Shown here piece after piece: positions 1 through 7,171 of a DNA stretch of 13,253 bases (within the stretch, counting starts at the first letter, position 1; each line of letters starts with the position of its first letter). The notes below the pieces were generated by a model that worked only from the letters and a program-made list of their open reading frames with translations, was not told the origin of the DNA and made no database searches. The position numbers and the translations under genes were made by a program. The stretch comes from Marinosulfonomonas sp. (GTDB taxonomy: Bacteria > Pseudomonadota > Alphaproteobacteria > Rhodobacterales > Rhodobacteraceae), in assembly GCA_019090845.1 (NCBI GenBank), contig JAHRVD010000366.1:1-13253 (forward strand). Direction: 5' to 3'.

Positions 1-330
1 CATTGCTTCGTGGTTGCCCATCAGACATATCGCACCGTCACCCAGCGCTTTAAGCTGCGCCAAAACACCCAGACTATCAGGACCACGGTCAATATAGTCG
101 CCAACAAAAACCCGTTGCGCATCCGGATATTTTGCATCCAGTTTTTTCAGCAGGGGCCCGAGCAAATCCAAACGCCCGTGAATGTCACCGATAACGGCAA
201 CTTCAGTTGTCGGAGCCAGCGCGGGCACCGCATCGTTTTCCTGATTGAGCGTCTTGGGTTTACCGCGAGCCGGGTTCTTTTGTGCAAACCAAGATCGGAT
301 CGTAAACAACATCATCTCACCAAAATTCAT
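1..330 (-). CDS. Metallophosphoesterase (Ser/Thr protein phosphatase-like), N-terminal part
   Basis: The gene is cut by the left edge; 110 codons from the ATG at 330 are visible. It reads as a calcineurin-like phosphoesterase of the bacterial PrpA/diadenosine-tetraphosphatase type. Metal-binding signatures appear in the right order and spacing: GDIHG (residues 48-52), GDYIDRG (77-83) and GNHE (105-108). These Asp, His and Asn residues hold the dinuclear metal centre that hydrolyses phosphate esters; the substrate cannot be told from this fragment. About 45 residues precede the first motif. The start is uncertain: an in-frame ATG pair at 315/312 lies just after a GGTGAG stretch and could be the true start, since no good ribosome site precedes 330. 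The gene is divergent from the oxidoreductase at 500, with 169 bases between them. Family assignment is secure; the physiological role is unknown. Confidence 0.9.
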   Translation of the reverse strand, partial: MNFGEMMLFTIRSWFAQKNPARGKPKTLNQENDAVPALAPTTEVAVIGDIHGRLDLLGPLLKKLDAKYPDAQRVFVGDYIDRGPDSLGVLAQLKALGDGAICLMGNHEAM

Positions 331-429
331 CAGCAAATCATCTGCTGGATAGAGTTTGAGACTAGGCCAACGATCCAACGATGTCTGCAATCGTGTATTT
401 GATTGTCAGCAACGCAGTTGAAAAGGCTC

Positions 430-457
430 TTGGCATTCTCAGGAACGGCCGCATAAA
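430..457 (+). promoter_or_regulatory. Candidate sigma-70 promoter of the flavin oxidoreductase gene
   Basis: TTGGCA at 430-435 matches five of six -35 consensus bases. After a 16-base spacer, CATAAA at 452-457 matches four of six -10 bases. It lies about 43 bases upstream of the ATG at 500, in the divergent spacer. Found by eye only; no transcript evidence. Confidence 0.35.
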
Positions 458-499
458 TGACGCTCACAATCAGATTACTGCAAGTCAGGACAATCCGCT

Positions 500-1498
500 A
501 TGACGATCTATTCCGTGCTGGACCTATCTCCAATTGTCGAGGGGGGCACACCTGCTGACTCTTTGCACAACACTCTGGAACTTGCACAACACGCCGAACG
601 GTTGGGGTTTAAGCGGTTTTGGCTGGCCGAACACCACAATATTCCGGGCATCGCCAGTGCTGCCACCTCGGTGGTTATCGGTTTTGTGGCGGCAGGAACC
701 TCGACCATCCGGGTTGGCTCGGGTGGTGTTATGCTGCCCAACCACGCACCGCTGGTCATCGCCGAACAATTCGGAACGCTGGCAACGCTATACCCCGACC
801 GGATTGATCTGGGCCTTGGCCGCGCGCCCGGAACGGATATGGGAACTGCGCGCGCGTTGCGTCGCGGTATGGAACAGGCCGATACCTTTCCACAGGACGT
901 CATCGAGCTGATCGGCTATCTGGACGATGTTGCACCCGATGCCCGCGTGCGCGCTATCCCCGGACAAGGCACAAAAGTGCCGATCTGGATACTAGGTTCC
1001 AGCCTTTATGGCGCGCAACTGGCCGCGCATCTTGGGCTGCCCTATGCGTTTGCTTCCCACTTTGCCCCCGCCGCTTTGGAACAGGCAGCAGCGATTTACC
1101 GGCAACGCTTTCAGCCCTCGGAATTTTTGGAAAAACCCTATTTCATGTTGGCGGTGAATGTTTTTGCAGCCGATGACGCTGACACAGCGACCTTCCTGAA
1201 AACCTCGGCACAGCAAAGCATAATGCGGTTGCGCAGCGGCAATCCCGGACCTTTGCCGCGCCCGGTGGCCGACATCAGCGCCCAGCTTGACCCGGCGGCG
1301 ATCCGAATGGTGGATGAGGCGCTTTCGTGCTCGGTCATGGGCACACCTGACATGGTCGTTGAAGGAATTGAAAAGTTGATTGCGAAATACACACCGGACG
1401 AGATTATTTTCAACGCAGCTATCCACGATCATACCGCAAGGTTGCGGTCCTTTGCGATCGCCGCAGGGGCAATGCAATCTATCGCAGCTCGGCCTTAA
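500..1498 (+). CDS. LLM-class flavin-dependent oxidoreductase (luciferase-like, YhbW/MsnO8-type)
   Basis: This 332-residue protein is a single-domain bacterial-luciferase-like TIM-barrel enzyme, expected to use reduced FMN and act in the cytoplasm. Typical signatures are AEHHN (residues 43-47), [10 protein letters not shown] (73-82) and [13 protein letters not shown] (101-113), the set seen in the YhbW/MsnO8 branch. Length is normal for the family. The ATG at 500 is preceded by AGGA about ten bases upstream. The substrate is unknown: members of this branch oxidise varied organic compounds and genome context is rarely informative. The gene appears to be a single transcription unit. The next gene starts 219 bases downstream, and I see no functional link between this enzyme and the operon that follows. 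Confidence 0.93.
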   Translation: MTIYSVLDLSPIVEGGTPADSLHNTLELAQHAERLGFKRFWLAEHHNIPGIASAATSVVIGFVAAGTSTIRVGSGGVMLPNHAPLVIAEQFGTLATLYPDRIDLGLGRAPGTDMGTARALRRGMEQADTFPQDVIELIGYLDDVAPDARVRAIPGQGTKVPIWILGSSLYGAQLAAHLGLPYAFASHFAPAALEQAAAIYRQRFQPSEFLEKPYFMLAVNVFAADDADTATFLKTSAQQSIMRLRSGNPGPLPRPVADISAQLDPAAIRMVDEALSCSVMGTPDMVVEGIEKLIAKYTPDEIIFNAAIHDHTARLRSFAIAAGAMQSIAARP

Positions 1499-1556
1499 TC
1501 CCAGTTATTTTGGCCGAAAATCGATCGGGTTCACGTTGTTCCACTCCATTTTGACC

Positions 1557-1570
1557 CCTGCAGTAGCAGG
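1557..1570 (+). terminator. Weak candidate terminator hairpin after the oxidoreductase
   Basis: CCTGC and GCAGG form a perfect 5-bp stem with a 4-base AGTA loop, 58 bases after the stop codon at 1498. A T-rich stretch (TTTCTTTTT, 1579-1587) follows, but eight bases after the stem ends, so this is not a canonical intrinsic terminator. Confidence 0.25.
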
Positions 1571-1634
1571 TGGGCAGGTTTCTTTTTGGTGTAGGCTTAA
1601 GTCAGGCGGCTAATTGCGGCAATTTCCGCTTTGC

Positions 1635-1646
1635 TTCCAATTGGAA
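1635..1646. promoter_or_regulatory. 12-bp perfect palindrome TTCCAATTGGAA upstream of the PqqD/HPr-kinase operon
   Basis: A perfect 12-base inverted repeat sits about 70 bases before the first gene of the operon. It is nested inside a wider inverted repeat, AGGCGGC (1604-1610) with GCCGCCT (1648-1654). It overlaps the candidate promoter, as an operator for a dimeric regulator would. The AT-rich centre could also arise by chance. Function is inferred from position only. Confidence 0.3.
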
Positions 1647-1667
1647 TGCCGCCTAGAAGTCTATGAT
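1641..1667 (+). promoter_or_regulatory. Candidate promoter of the PqqD/HPr-kinase/glycosyltransferase operon
   Basis: TATGAT (1662-1667) matches five of six -10 bases. TTGGAA (1641-1646) matches four of six -35 bases, but the spacer is only 15 bases, shorter than usual. It would place the transcript start about 45 bases before the ATG at 1718. This is the only reasonable promoter I see in the 219-base gap before an operon with no other long gap. Confidence 0.3.
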
Positions 1668-1717
1668 AAGCAGAAGGACCGTTCATCCCTTCGCGACAAG
1701 ACAGAGGTTTTCTGACG

Positions 1718-2128
1718 ATGCCGGACACATCCTATAAAGTTTCCAGCGCCGATATAGTATTTGAAGAGTTCGATGGTGACTTGGTTGTGCTGAATTTGGC
1801 GTCCGGACAATATTTTGGCCTGAACAGCCCCGCGGCTGCAATCTGGACTTCGTTGGTCTCTGGGGTTTGCCCAGCAGATATTGCGAACGCCGGGCCAAAG
1901 GCAAAAGCGGTGAACAAATTTGTCGAAGATCTTTTATCTTTTGAACTAATATTTCCAGCACCAGATGCCAAAGCTACGCTCAAGCCCGGTGAAATCGCAG
2001 CTCTGCGGGCAATCGGACCCGAACCGCTAATCGAAGTCTATGACGATCTTGCCGACCTGATCGTAGCCGATCCTATCCATGATGTTGATCAGGAAGCCGG
2101 CTGGCCTAACCTGCCTACCTCCGAGTAA
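1718..2128 (+). CDS. PqqD-like peptide-recognition (RRE) protein with conserved-looking acidic/Trp tail
   Basis: This 136-residue protein begins with a PqqD/RRE-like winged-helix domain (about residues 8-80). The usual pattern is clear: a beta hairpin with DLVVLNLASGQYFGLN (21-36), then AAAIW (39-43) and a Leu-rich final helix (FVEDLLSFELI). Such domains bind leader peptides and present them to modifying enzymes in PQQ, lasso-peptide and other RiPP pathways. Here it is followed by about 55 more residues, ending in an unusual acidic segment DPIHDVDQEAGWPNL (118-132). No PQQ gene is nearby. It heads a tight operon, 9 bases before an HPr-kinase-like gene, and I recall PqqD-like and HprK-like genes pairing elsewhere. 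An AGAGG ribosome site lies about ten bases before the ATG. The domain call is firm; what it binds is unknown. Confidence 0.85.
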   Translation: MPDTSYKVSSADIVFEEFDGDLVVLNLASGQYFGLNSPAAAIWTSLVSGVCPADIANAGPKAKAVNKFVEDLLSFELIFPAPDAKATLKPGEIAALRAIGPEPLIEVYDDLADLIVADPIHDVDQEAGWPNLPTSE

Positions 2129-2137
2129 TCTTGGATC

Positions 2138-3196
2138 ATGACGCTGGCCAACACCTCAAATGCACCACTGCATCTCAGGCTGGACGGGTTGGAAACCGCG
2201 CTTCGCAAGCTGTTCGACAATTTCGAAAACGCTTATGCAGCCGGAAGATTTGAATCCAGCGGTCCTAGCATGTCATGCCGGACGAACTTTCCCAAGTATG
2301 ATCAAATCTTAAAAAAGGCGCTGGCTTCCGAACAAAGGACAACCGGGGATAAATGCCGTGTTCTGGTGGCCCAAACCGGCAATCTCGGGCTGCCGGATTT
2401 GCGCTGGGGTGAGCATTACTTTCAGGAACGCGAGGTTGAAGCCCAGCTATCGGGCACCCGGTTTCGGCTGCACTATATGGATGACATTGGGTTTTGGCAG
2501 GTTTTTGACCGGCAACACCGAACCGGATTGCAATTGATGCAGTCACCCGATGGATATCCGGATTGGGACCCGGGATCACCGCTGCGAAATTTTATGCATT
2601 GGAATTTAGTGGGTAAGGATCAGGGGTTGGTGCATGCGGGCACGCTGGCGATCGGGGGAACCGGTTTTATGTTTGCTGGCCCCGGCGGTTCTGGCAAGTC
2701 GGCCACGGTGCTGGCGGGTATTGCGGATGGGATGAAATCGGTTGGTGACGACTACGTATTGGCCCGCATTGAAGACGGTTGTGTCAATGCGTCCGCGCTT
2801 TTTACCACTCTGAAGCAGGATCCCGAGGGAATGCAACGTCTTGCCCTCAATCAAGACAATTCAATATCATCGGGCGTCAACTGGCAAGGTAAGCACCAAT
2901 TCACATTGGCCGATGTCAACCCAACCAGCGGTGTTGCGGACATCCAAGTGCACGCCCTTTTCTTGCCCCACGTGACCGGGAATAATACGACGGTCATTCG
3001 TCCTGCTGGCGCAAAAGAAGCCTTTTTGGCACTGGCCCCATCTGGCGTATCACAAATACCGGGCGACCGTGACGCATCGTTCGCCATTTGCGCGAAATTG
3101 GCGCGCGATTTACCCTGTTATCACATCGAGTTGGGCGTCGATCCAAAAGAACTGATCGGCGCGCTTCGCAGTTTCGTGGACAAAGAGCTGTTATGA
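2138..3196 (+). CDS. HPr-kinase/phosphorylase-related P-loop protein (HprK-like)
   Basis: The 352-residue protein has an unrecognised N-terminal half and an HprK-like C-terminal half. Key elements are His166 in VHAG, the P-loop GPGGSGKS (181-188) and GDDY (203-206), in the same order and spacing as the catalytic His, Walker A and Asp pair of HPr kinase. The regulatory N-domain of Firmicutes HprK is absent, so PTS control is unlikely. Relatives include stand-alone HprK-like kinases, some of which phosphorylate RiPP peptides such as class II lasso peptides (established for a few). It follows the PqqD-like gene by 9 bases, and its stop overlaps the next start in ATGA (3193-3196), suggesting translational coupling. 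I infer phosphorylation of a peptide or small molecule handled by the PqqD-like partner; a purely ATP-binding role is possible. Confidence 0.85.
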   Translation: MTLANTSNAPLHLRLDGLETALRKLFDNFENAYAAGRFESSGPSMSCRTNFPKYDQILKKALASEQRTTGDKCRVLVAQTGNLGLPDLRWGEHYFQEREVEAQLSGTRFRLHYMDDIGFWQVFDRQHRTGLQLMQSPDGYPDWDPGSPLRNFMHWNLVGKDQGLVHAGTLAIGGTGFMFAGPGGSGKSATVLAGIADGMKSVGDDYVLARIEDGCVNASALFTTLKQDPEGMQRLALNQDNSISSGVNWQGKHQFTLADVNPTSGVADIQVHALFLPHVTGNNTTVIRPAGAKEAFLALAPSGVSQIPGDRDASFAICAKLARDLPCYHIELGVDPKELIGALRSFVDKELL

Positions 3197-3945
3197 AAAT
3201 CACGGTCATAGTTCCCACGTTCAACCGCGCCAAAACTCTGCCCTATGCAATTCGTTCCTTGGTTGAACAACGCGGCGACGCCGAGCTTGATATACTTGTT
3301 GTGGATGATGGTTCAACAGATGACACGCCGGATATTTTGGCTGATCTGTCACAACAGCACCCGGAAATACGGGTTGTTTCTCAGCCTAATTCCGGTGTCA
3401 CAATGGCGCGAAATACCGGCATCGAAAACCTGCACCCCGAGGCTGAATTTGTCTCATTTCTTGATTCCGATGATCTGTCTCCGGCGGGTCGGTTTGCGGC
3501 AGATTTGCCGAAATTCCAATCTGACCCCTTGGTTGAAATTACTTATGGGCGGATGATGTATGTGGAAAATTTTGATTATACCCGCCTATGCCCACAGACG
3601 GGTTCAAGGACGGCGGATATCATTGGGATTCACTTGTCCTGTGCAATTTTCCGGCGCAGGTTAATTGAACGGATCGGTCGGTTTGATCCGGAATTGCTTC
3701 AAGGCGAAGACACGGATTATTTGCTGCGGGTATTTGAGGCAAACACCAGGTTTTGCCAAACCGATACACAATGCCTTTATTATTTGCGCCATCCCGACAG
3801 TCTTACCAAAAACATCGCAGCCTCCAAACGCTATTTCGCGCTGGCAATTCGCAAGAGCATTCTGCGACGCAAAGCCGACCCCTCGATCCGAATTCACAAA
3901 CCAGATTTTGAAATTCAGGCGCTAAAAACAACAGGATTTTTCTGA
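3193..3945 (+). CDS. Family 2 glycosyltransferase (first of two)
   Basis: From the ATG at 3193, overlapping the previous stop by four bases, the product is 250 residues. It is a GT-A fold, family-2 inverting glycosyltransferase: VIVPTFNRA (5-13), VDDGSTDD (37-44) for nucleotide binding, DSDD (91-94) as the metal-binding DxD, and GEDTDY (171-176) supplying the usual ED catalytic-base region. No membrane segment is seen, so it should be cytoplasmic and transfer from a nucleotide sugar. The frame stays open upstream to 3088, but that stretch lies inside the HprK-like gene and the glycosyltransferase fold begins right at Met-Lys-Ile-Thr, so I chose 3193. Acceptor and donor are unknown; a GDP-sugar made by the last gene of the operon is one candidate donor. 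Confidence 0.92.
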   Translation: MKITVIVPTFNRAKTLPYAIRSLVEQRGDAELDILVVDDGSTDDTPDILADLSQQHPEIRVVSQPNSGVTMARNTGIENLHPEAEFVSFLDSDDLSPAGRFAADLPKFQSDPLVEITYGRMMYVENFDYTRLCPQTGSRTADIIGIHLSCAIFRRRLIERIGRFDPELLQGEDTDYLLRVFEANTRFCQTDTQCLYYLRHPDSLTKNIAASKRYFALAIRKSILRRKADPSIRIHKPDFEIQALKTTGFF

Positions 3946-3947
3946 CC

Positions 3948-4628
3948 ATGGAATACGGGGTTGTCATTCCTGCCTGGAATGCCGGGCGAACAATAGCACA
4001 GGCGCTGGACTCGGTTTTTGCGCAATCAAAGCAGCCGGCACAGGTTGTGGTGGTGGACGATGGATCGACTGACGACACCGCCTCGATCGCGCAATCAGTG
4101 TCTGACCTTGTGCAAATCGTGAAGCAGGAAAACCAAGGCCCAGGCGCCGCTTCATCGCGCGGTATGGGATTATTGACTACACCTTTGGGCGCATTCCTTG
4201 ATGCCGACGATATCTGGCTGCCGTCGAAAATGGCCTGCCAAATCGATATTTTGGTGAAAATGCCGGACGTGGATCTGGTATTTTCAAAAATGCGCCAAAT
4301 TCGGCACGGCTGCGCTGACGATGGAACCGGTGAAGAGCGCGGCGGGGCCACCCGTTCCACGCTAACTATTCGGCGCGAAGTGTTTTTGTCTGTTGGTGAC
4401 ATCATCGATCCAAAAGGCAACCGGGGTGATTTTGTCGACTGGATGGCGCGATTTCGGGAAGCTGGCCATCGGGAACATGAAATTAACGAGGTTCTGGCAT
4501 TGCGCCGGATAATCCCCGGCAGCCTGTCTTTTGGGCGAGATATAACCAAAGACAAAGGTTATCTGGAGGTTGCTCATCGGGCAATTTTGCGCGCGCGTAA
4601 ACGCCAATCTTCTACTGGGAACAAATAA
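3948..4628 (+). CDS. Family 2 glycosyltransferase (second of two)
   Basis: This 226-residue protein starts two bases after the stop of the preceding glycosyltransferase. It carries the GT2 hallmarks: VVIPAWNAG (5-13), VDDGSTDD (36-43), ENQGPGAASSRG (61-72, donor-site loop) and LDADD (84-88, the DxD). The C-terminal third is short; the region expected to contain the catalytic base reads RGDFVDWMARF, resembling the D-W-x-x-R ending of small GT2 enzymes. No membrane helix is visible. Sequence and length differ clearly from the first GT2, so they probably add different sugars or use different acceptors. It most resembles the broad GT2 group found with PqqD/HprK-type loci and surface polysaccharide genes; specificity cannot be read from sequence. 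Confidence 0.92.
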   Translation: MEYGVVIPAWNAGRTIAQALDSVFAQSKQPAQVVVVDDGSTDDTASIAQSVSDLVQIVKQENQGPGAASSRGMGLLTTPLGAFLDADDIWLPSKMACQIDILVKMPDVDLVFSKMRQIRHGCADDGTGEERGGATRSTLTIRREVFLSVGDIIDPKGNRGDFVDWMARFREAGHREHEINEVLALRRIIPGSLSFGRDITKDKGYLEVAHRAILRARKRQSSTGNK

Positions 4629-4632
4629 TTCA

Positions 4633-6129
4633 ATGGGGTATGCAGACGGCCGCTTTTTTCACAGGTTCCCAAACCCCGGCTGGGCGTGGCCACGCGGAAA
4701 CCTGGACCAGTTGTTATTCTCAGCCATAGCGCCGGATCAGGAATTGGCGTTGACCACGTTCAGATCATGGCTTGGTGCGACCGACATAGATGACATGGGG
4801 TTTCGCGAACATCGGCTTTTGGCAGCAGTTGCCGAACGGTTCGGAAATCAGTTGAAGGACCATGACGAATACCCTCGTCTGGTCGGGTTACAGCGCATGC
4901 TTTGGACAAAATCCCGCATGGCGGTGGCCGACGTGTTGCCAACACTTAAAACGCTGGTTGATCACGATATTCCTGTGATGCTGATAAAAGGAGCCGCGCG
5001 GTTGGCGCTCAATCCGGCTGATCAGAAATCTCGTGTGTCCCACGATCTGGACATTCTGGTTCCGCCTTCCCATTTTTCACAGGCCCTCGCCCAACTAAAT
5101 AAATTGGGCTGGAACAGCGCCAGCGGTGAGACGCATTTGTGCCTGACTGCCCGCCATCCCGGGTTGCGGGCGATGAATTTCTTCAAAGGTCGATACGGTG
5201 ATTTAGACCTGCATCAATGGGCATACGGTACAACGCACCAAATTACCGATCCGGAACGCGGGCTTTGGCAGAATGTTCAGCAATCATCCTACTTTGGCGT
5301 TCCGGTTTTCGTGCCCTCAGCCGCCGACAGGATCGCGCTTGCGATTTATCACAGTGGTCGGGAAAGCCATTCTCATAGTGACTGGTTGGTTGACTGTGCC
5401 CACTACCAAAATGATCCGCTGTTGGATTGGGACAGATTACTTGAAATTCTTACGCAGACCAATTCCCTTGTCCCTGCCAAGGTTGCGTTAAGTTATTTGG
5501 AATCTCGGATCGGTATCGCTTTACCACCGAATTTCATGGCTGGTTTATTTTTCGACCGTCAGAAAAACCTGCTAAAATTAGCATCCGACATGCTTCAGTC
5601 AAAGCCACGCAGCGACTGGAACACGGTAACAAAACTCGGGCGGGGGGTCGCAAAGCAAAGCCAGATGGCTCGCAGCCAACGACCCGTCGTAAACAGCTTG
5701 ATTATTCGCGGAAAGGTTACTGGTAAACGAAGCGGTGCAAGTCGCGGGTTCATAACCAGAATTTGCCTTGGCGCTGCAAAAACTGGAATTCATGCCATCA
5801 GATTGGAAATTGATGTCGATCTTCCGGGTGTGGCGCGACGGTTAGAATTTGAACTTAACTCGGAGAACCGGCATTTGGCGCGATTGCAGATACGTCAGTA
5901 TCGCAACCGCAAAGGACGCTTCGGGCTGATATACACCGGAAAGTTGGACTTGAACGATGAGGACAAAAATATCTGGCTGGACGCACGGCCCGGTCGTCAC
6001 CTGCGCGGCGGCGAACCGCAATTGATGGTCCAAAAATATGGCATTGTGCCTTTTCGCGTAGTTTCTTTTGAGTTGAGCGGCACCCAAATGGACGGGTTTG
6101 CAGGCAAAATTGGTGTGGTTGGGCAATAA
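4633..6129 (+). CDS. Nucleotidyltransferase-family protein with C-terminal domain of unknown function
   Basis: From the ATG at 4633 the product is 498 residues. Residues 110-150 hold the NTP_transf_5 signature: LIKGAA (117-122), then R134...HDLDILV (137-143), whose DxD would bind metal and nucleotide as in polymerase-beta-fold nucleotidyltransferases. The first 350 residues fit that family, which often accompanies HprK-like and PqqD-like genes. From about residue 350, after a basic stretch, there are some 140 residues, probably beta-rich (repeated RLEFEL, LIYTG-type strands), that I cannot assign. An alternative TTG start at 4570 would overlap the glycosyltransferase and sits directly on a GGAGG, too close to be used. 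The activity, nucleotidyl transfer to a sugar, peptide or protein, is inferred from the family only. Confidence 0.82.
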   Translation: MGYADGRFFHRFPNPGWAWPRGNLDQLLFSAIAPDQELALTTFRSWLGATDIDDMGFREHRLLAAVAERFGNQLKDHDEYPRLVGLQRMLWTKSRMAVADVLPTLKTLVDHDIPVMLIKGAARLALNPADQKSRVSHDLDILVPPSHFSQALAQLNKLGWNSASGETHLCLTARHPGLRAMNFFKGRYGDLDLHQWAYGTTHQITDPERGLWQNVQQSSYFGVPVFVPSAADRIALAIYHSGRESHSHSDWLVDCAHYQNDPLLDWDRLLEILTQTNSLVPAKVALSYLESRIGIALPPNFMAGLFFDRQKNLLKLASDMLQSKPRSDWNTVTKLGRGVAKQSQMARSQRPVVNSLIIRGKVTGKRSGASRGFITRICLGAAKTGIHAIRLEIDVDLPGVARRLEFELNSENRHLARLQIRQYRNRKGRFGLIYTGKLDLNDEDKNIWLDARPGRHLRGGEPQLMVQKYGIVPFRVVSFELSGTQMDGFAGKIGVVGQ

Positions 6130-7134
6130 ATGACAAAGGTAACAGTGAAAAAATCTGCGTTAGTGTGTGGTGCTGGCGGGTTCATCGGCGGGCATCTTGC
6201 CAATCGACTGAAACAAGAGGGGTTCTGGGTTCGGGGTGTCGACCTGAAACATGGCGAGTTTGAGAATTCCACCTGTGACAGCTTCATTCTGGGCGACTTG
6301 CGGGATCGAACCTTTGCAGAAGATGTGATTGACCACAAATTTGACGAAGTTTATCAGCTTGCGGCCGACATGGGTGGCGCGGGCTATGTTTTCTCTGGCG
6401 CAAACGATGCAAATGTCATGCATAATTCCGCCCTGATCAATTTAAATGTTCTGGACGTATGCAAAAATCGCGACATCAAAAGCGTTCTGTTTTCGTCATC
6501 AGCCTGCATTTATCCTGAGCATAATCAACTGGATCCCGACACGCCCAACTGCGCAGAAGACAGCGCCTACCCAGCCAGCCCGGACAGTGAGTATGGTTGG
6601 GAAAAGATATTTTCCGAACGGCTCTACCTGGCCTATAATCGAAACTTCGATATGAATTGCCGCGTGGCACGCTACCACAATATTTTCGGTCCCTATGGCA
6701 CATGGACGGGCGGAAAAGAAAAAGCTCCCGCCGCGATAAGTCGAAAAATTGCGTTGGCCCAGGATGGCGATTCAATTGATATTTGGGGCGACGGTCTGCA
6801 GACGCGCTCTTTCCTATATGTAGACGAATGCCTTGAGGGAACGCTCCGACTGATGCGATCCGATATTGGCGAACCTGTTAATATTGGCTCCGAAGAAATG
6901 GTAACGATCAACGAACTTGCGATGCTTCTGATCGCAATTTCCGGAAAAGATCTAAAGATCAATCATATTCCCGGTCCATTGGGCGTTCGCGGGCGAAATT
7001 CCGACAATCGGCTTATTCGCAAGTTACTGGATTGGGAACCGCAGGAACCGTTAATTACCGGAATGGAACGAACTTATAAATGGATCGCCGCCGAAGTTGC
7101 AAAACAACAAACAGCCGGCAGTTTCACCGTATAG
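6130..7134 (+). CDS. gme: GDP-mannose 3,5-epimerase (extended SDR)
   Basis: The 334-residue protein is an extended short-chain dehydrogenase/epimerase. GAGGFIGG (14-21) binds NAD. SSSACIYPE (122-130) carries Cys126 and YGWEK (155-159) is the Tyr/Lys pair. GPYGTWTGGKEKAPAA (187-202) carries Lys198. Cys126 and Lys198 line up with the two acid/base residues of plant GDP-mannose 3,5-epimerase (Cys145 and Lys217 in Arabidopsis, from memory), and GVRGRNSDN near the end is also shared. The enzyme should therefore turn GDP-D-mannose into GDP-L-galactose and GDP-L-gulose in the cytoplasm. Its ATG directly follows the TAA of the nucleotidyltransferase gene, so it is the last gene of the operon. It most likely supplies an activated L-sugar to a neighbouring transferase. 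Other GDP-sugar epimerases are less likely given both catalytic residues. Confidence 0.92.
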   Translation: MTKVTVKKSALVCGAGGFIGGHLANRLKQEGFWVRGVDLKHGEFENSTCDSFILGDLRDRTFAEDVIDHKFDEVYQLAADMGGAGYVFSGANDANVMHNSALINLNVLDVCKNRDIKSVLFSSSACIYPEHNQLDPDTPNCAEDSAYPASPDSEYGWEKIFSERLYLAYNRNFDMNCRVARYHNIFGPYGTWTGGKEKAPAAISRKIALAQDGDSIDIWGDGLQTRSFLYVDECLEGTLRLMRSDIGEPVNIGSEEMVTINELAMLLIAISGKDLKINHIPGPLGVRGRNSDNRLIRKLLDWEPQEPLITGMERTYKWIAAEVAKQQTAGSFTV

Positions 7135-7142
7135 TGCCGGTT
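7113..7142. terminator. Hairpin between convergent epimerase and fucosyltransferase-like genes
   Basis: AGCCGGCA (7113-7120) pairs with TGCCGGTT (7135-7142) as an 8-bp stem with one G-T pair and a 14-base loop that includes the epimerase stop codon. It lies in the 37-base gap between convergent genes, where a bidirectional terminator is expected. No strong T-run follows on either strand, so it may only slow or process transcripts. Confidence 0.35.
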
Positions 7143-7171
7143 GCACGGGCGAATTTGCTCGCTGCACTAAT

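Noticed and set aside
1663..1737. A 24-codon reading frame just before and overlapping the PqqD-like start, considered as a precursor peptide
   Set aside because: It lacks a ribosome site, has no leader/core pattern or Cys/Ser/Thr-rich core, and overlaps the next gene's start and the candidate promoter.
3088..3192. Upstream extension of the first glycosyltransferase by 35 codons
   Set aside because: It lies within the HprK-like coding sequence and the GT-A fold starts at the ATGA overlap.
3803..4555. 250-codon minus-strand frame opposite the two glycosyltransferases
   Set aside because: It is antisense to two clear GT2 genes, is rich in Ser, Arg and Cys as shadow frames are, and resembles no family.
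4570..4632. TTG start for the nucleotidyltransferase protein
   Set aside because: GGAGG abuts the TTG with no spacing, and the ATG at 4633 fits the end of the previous gene.
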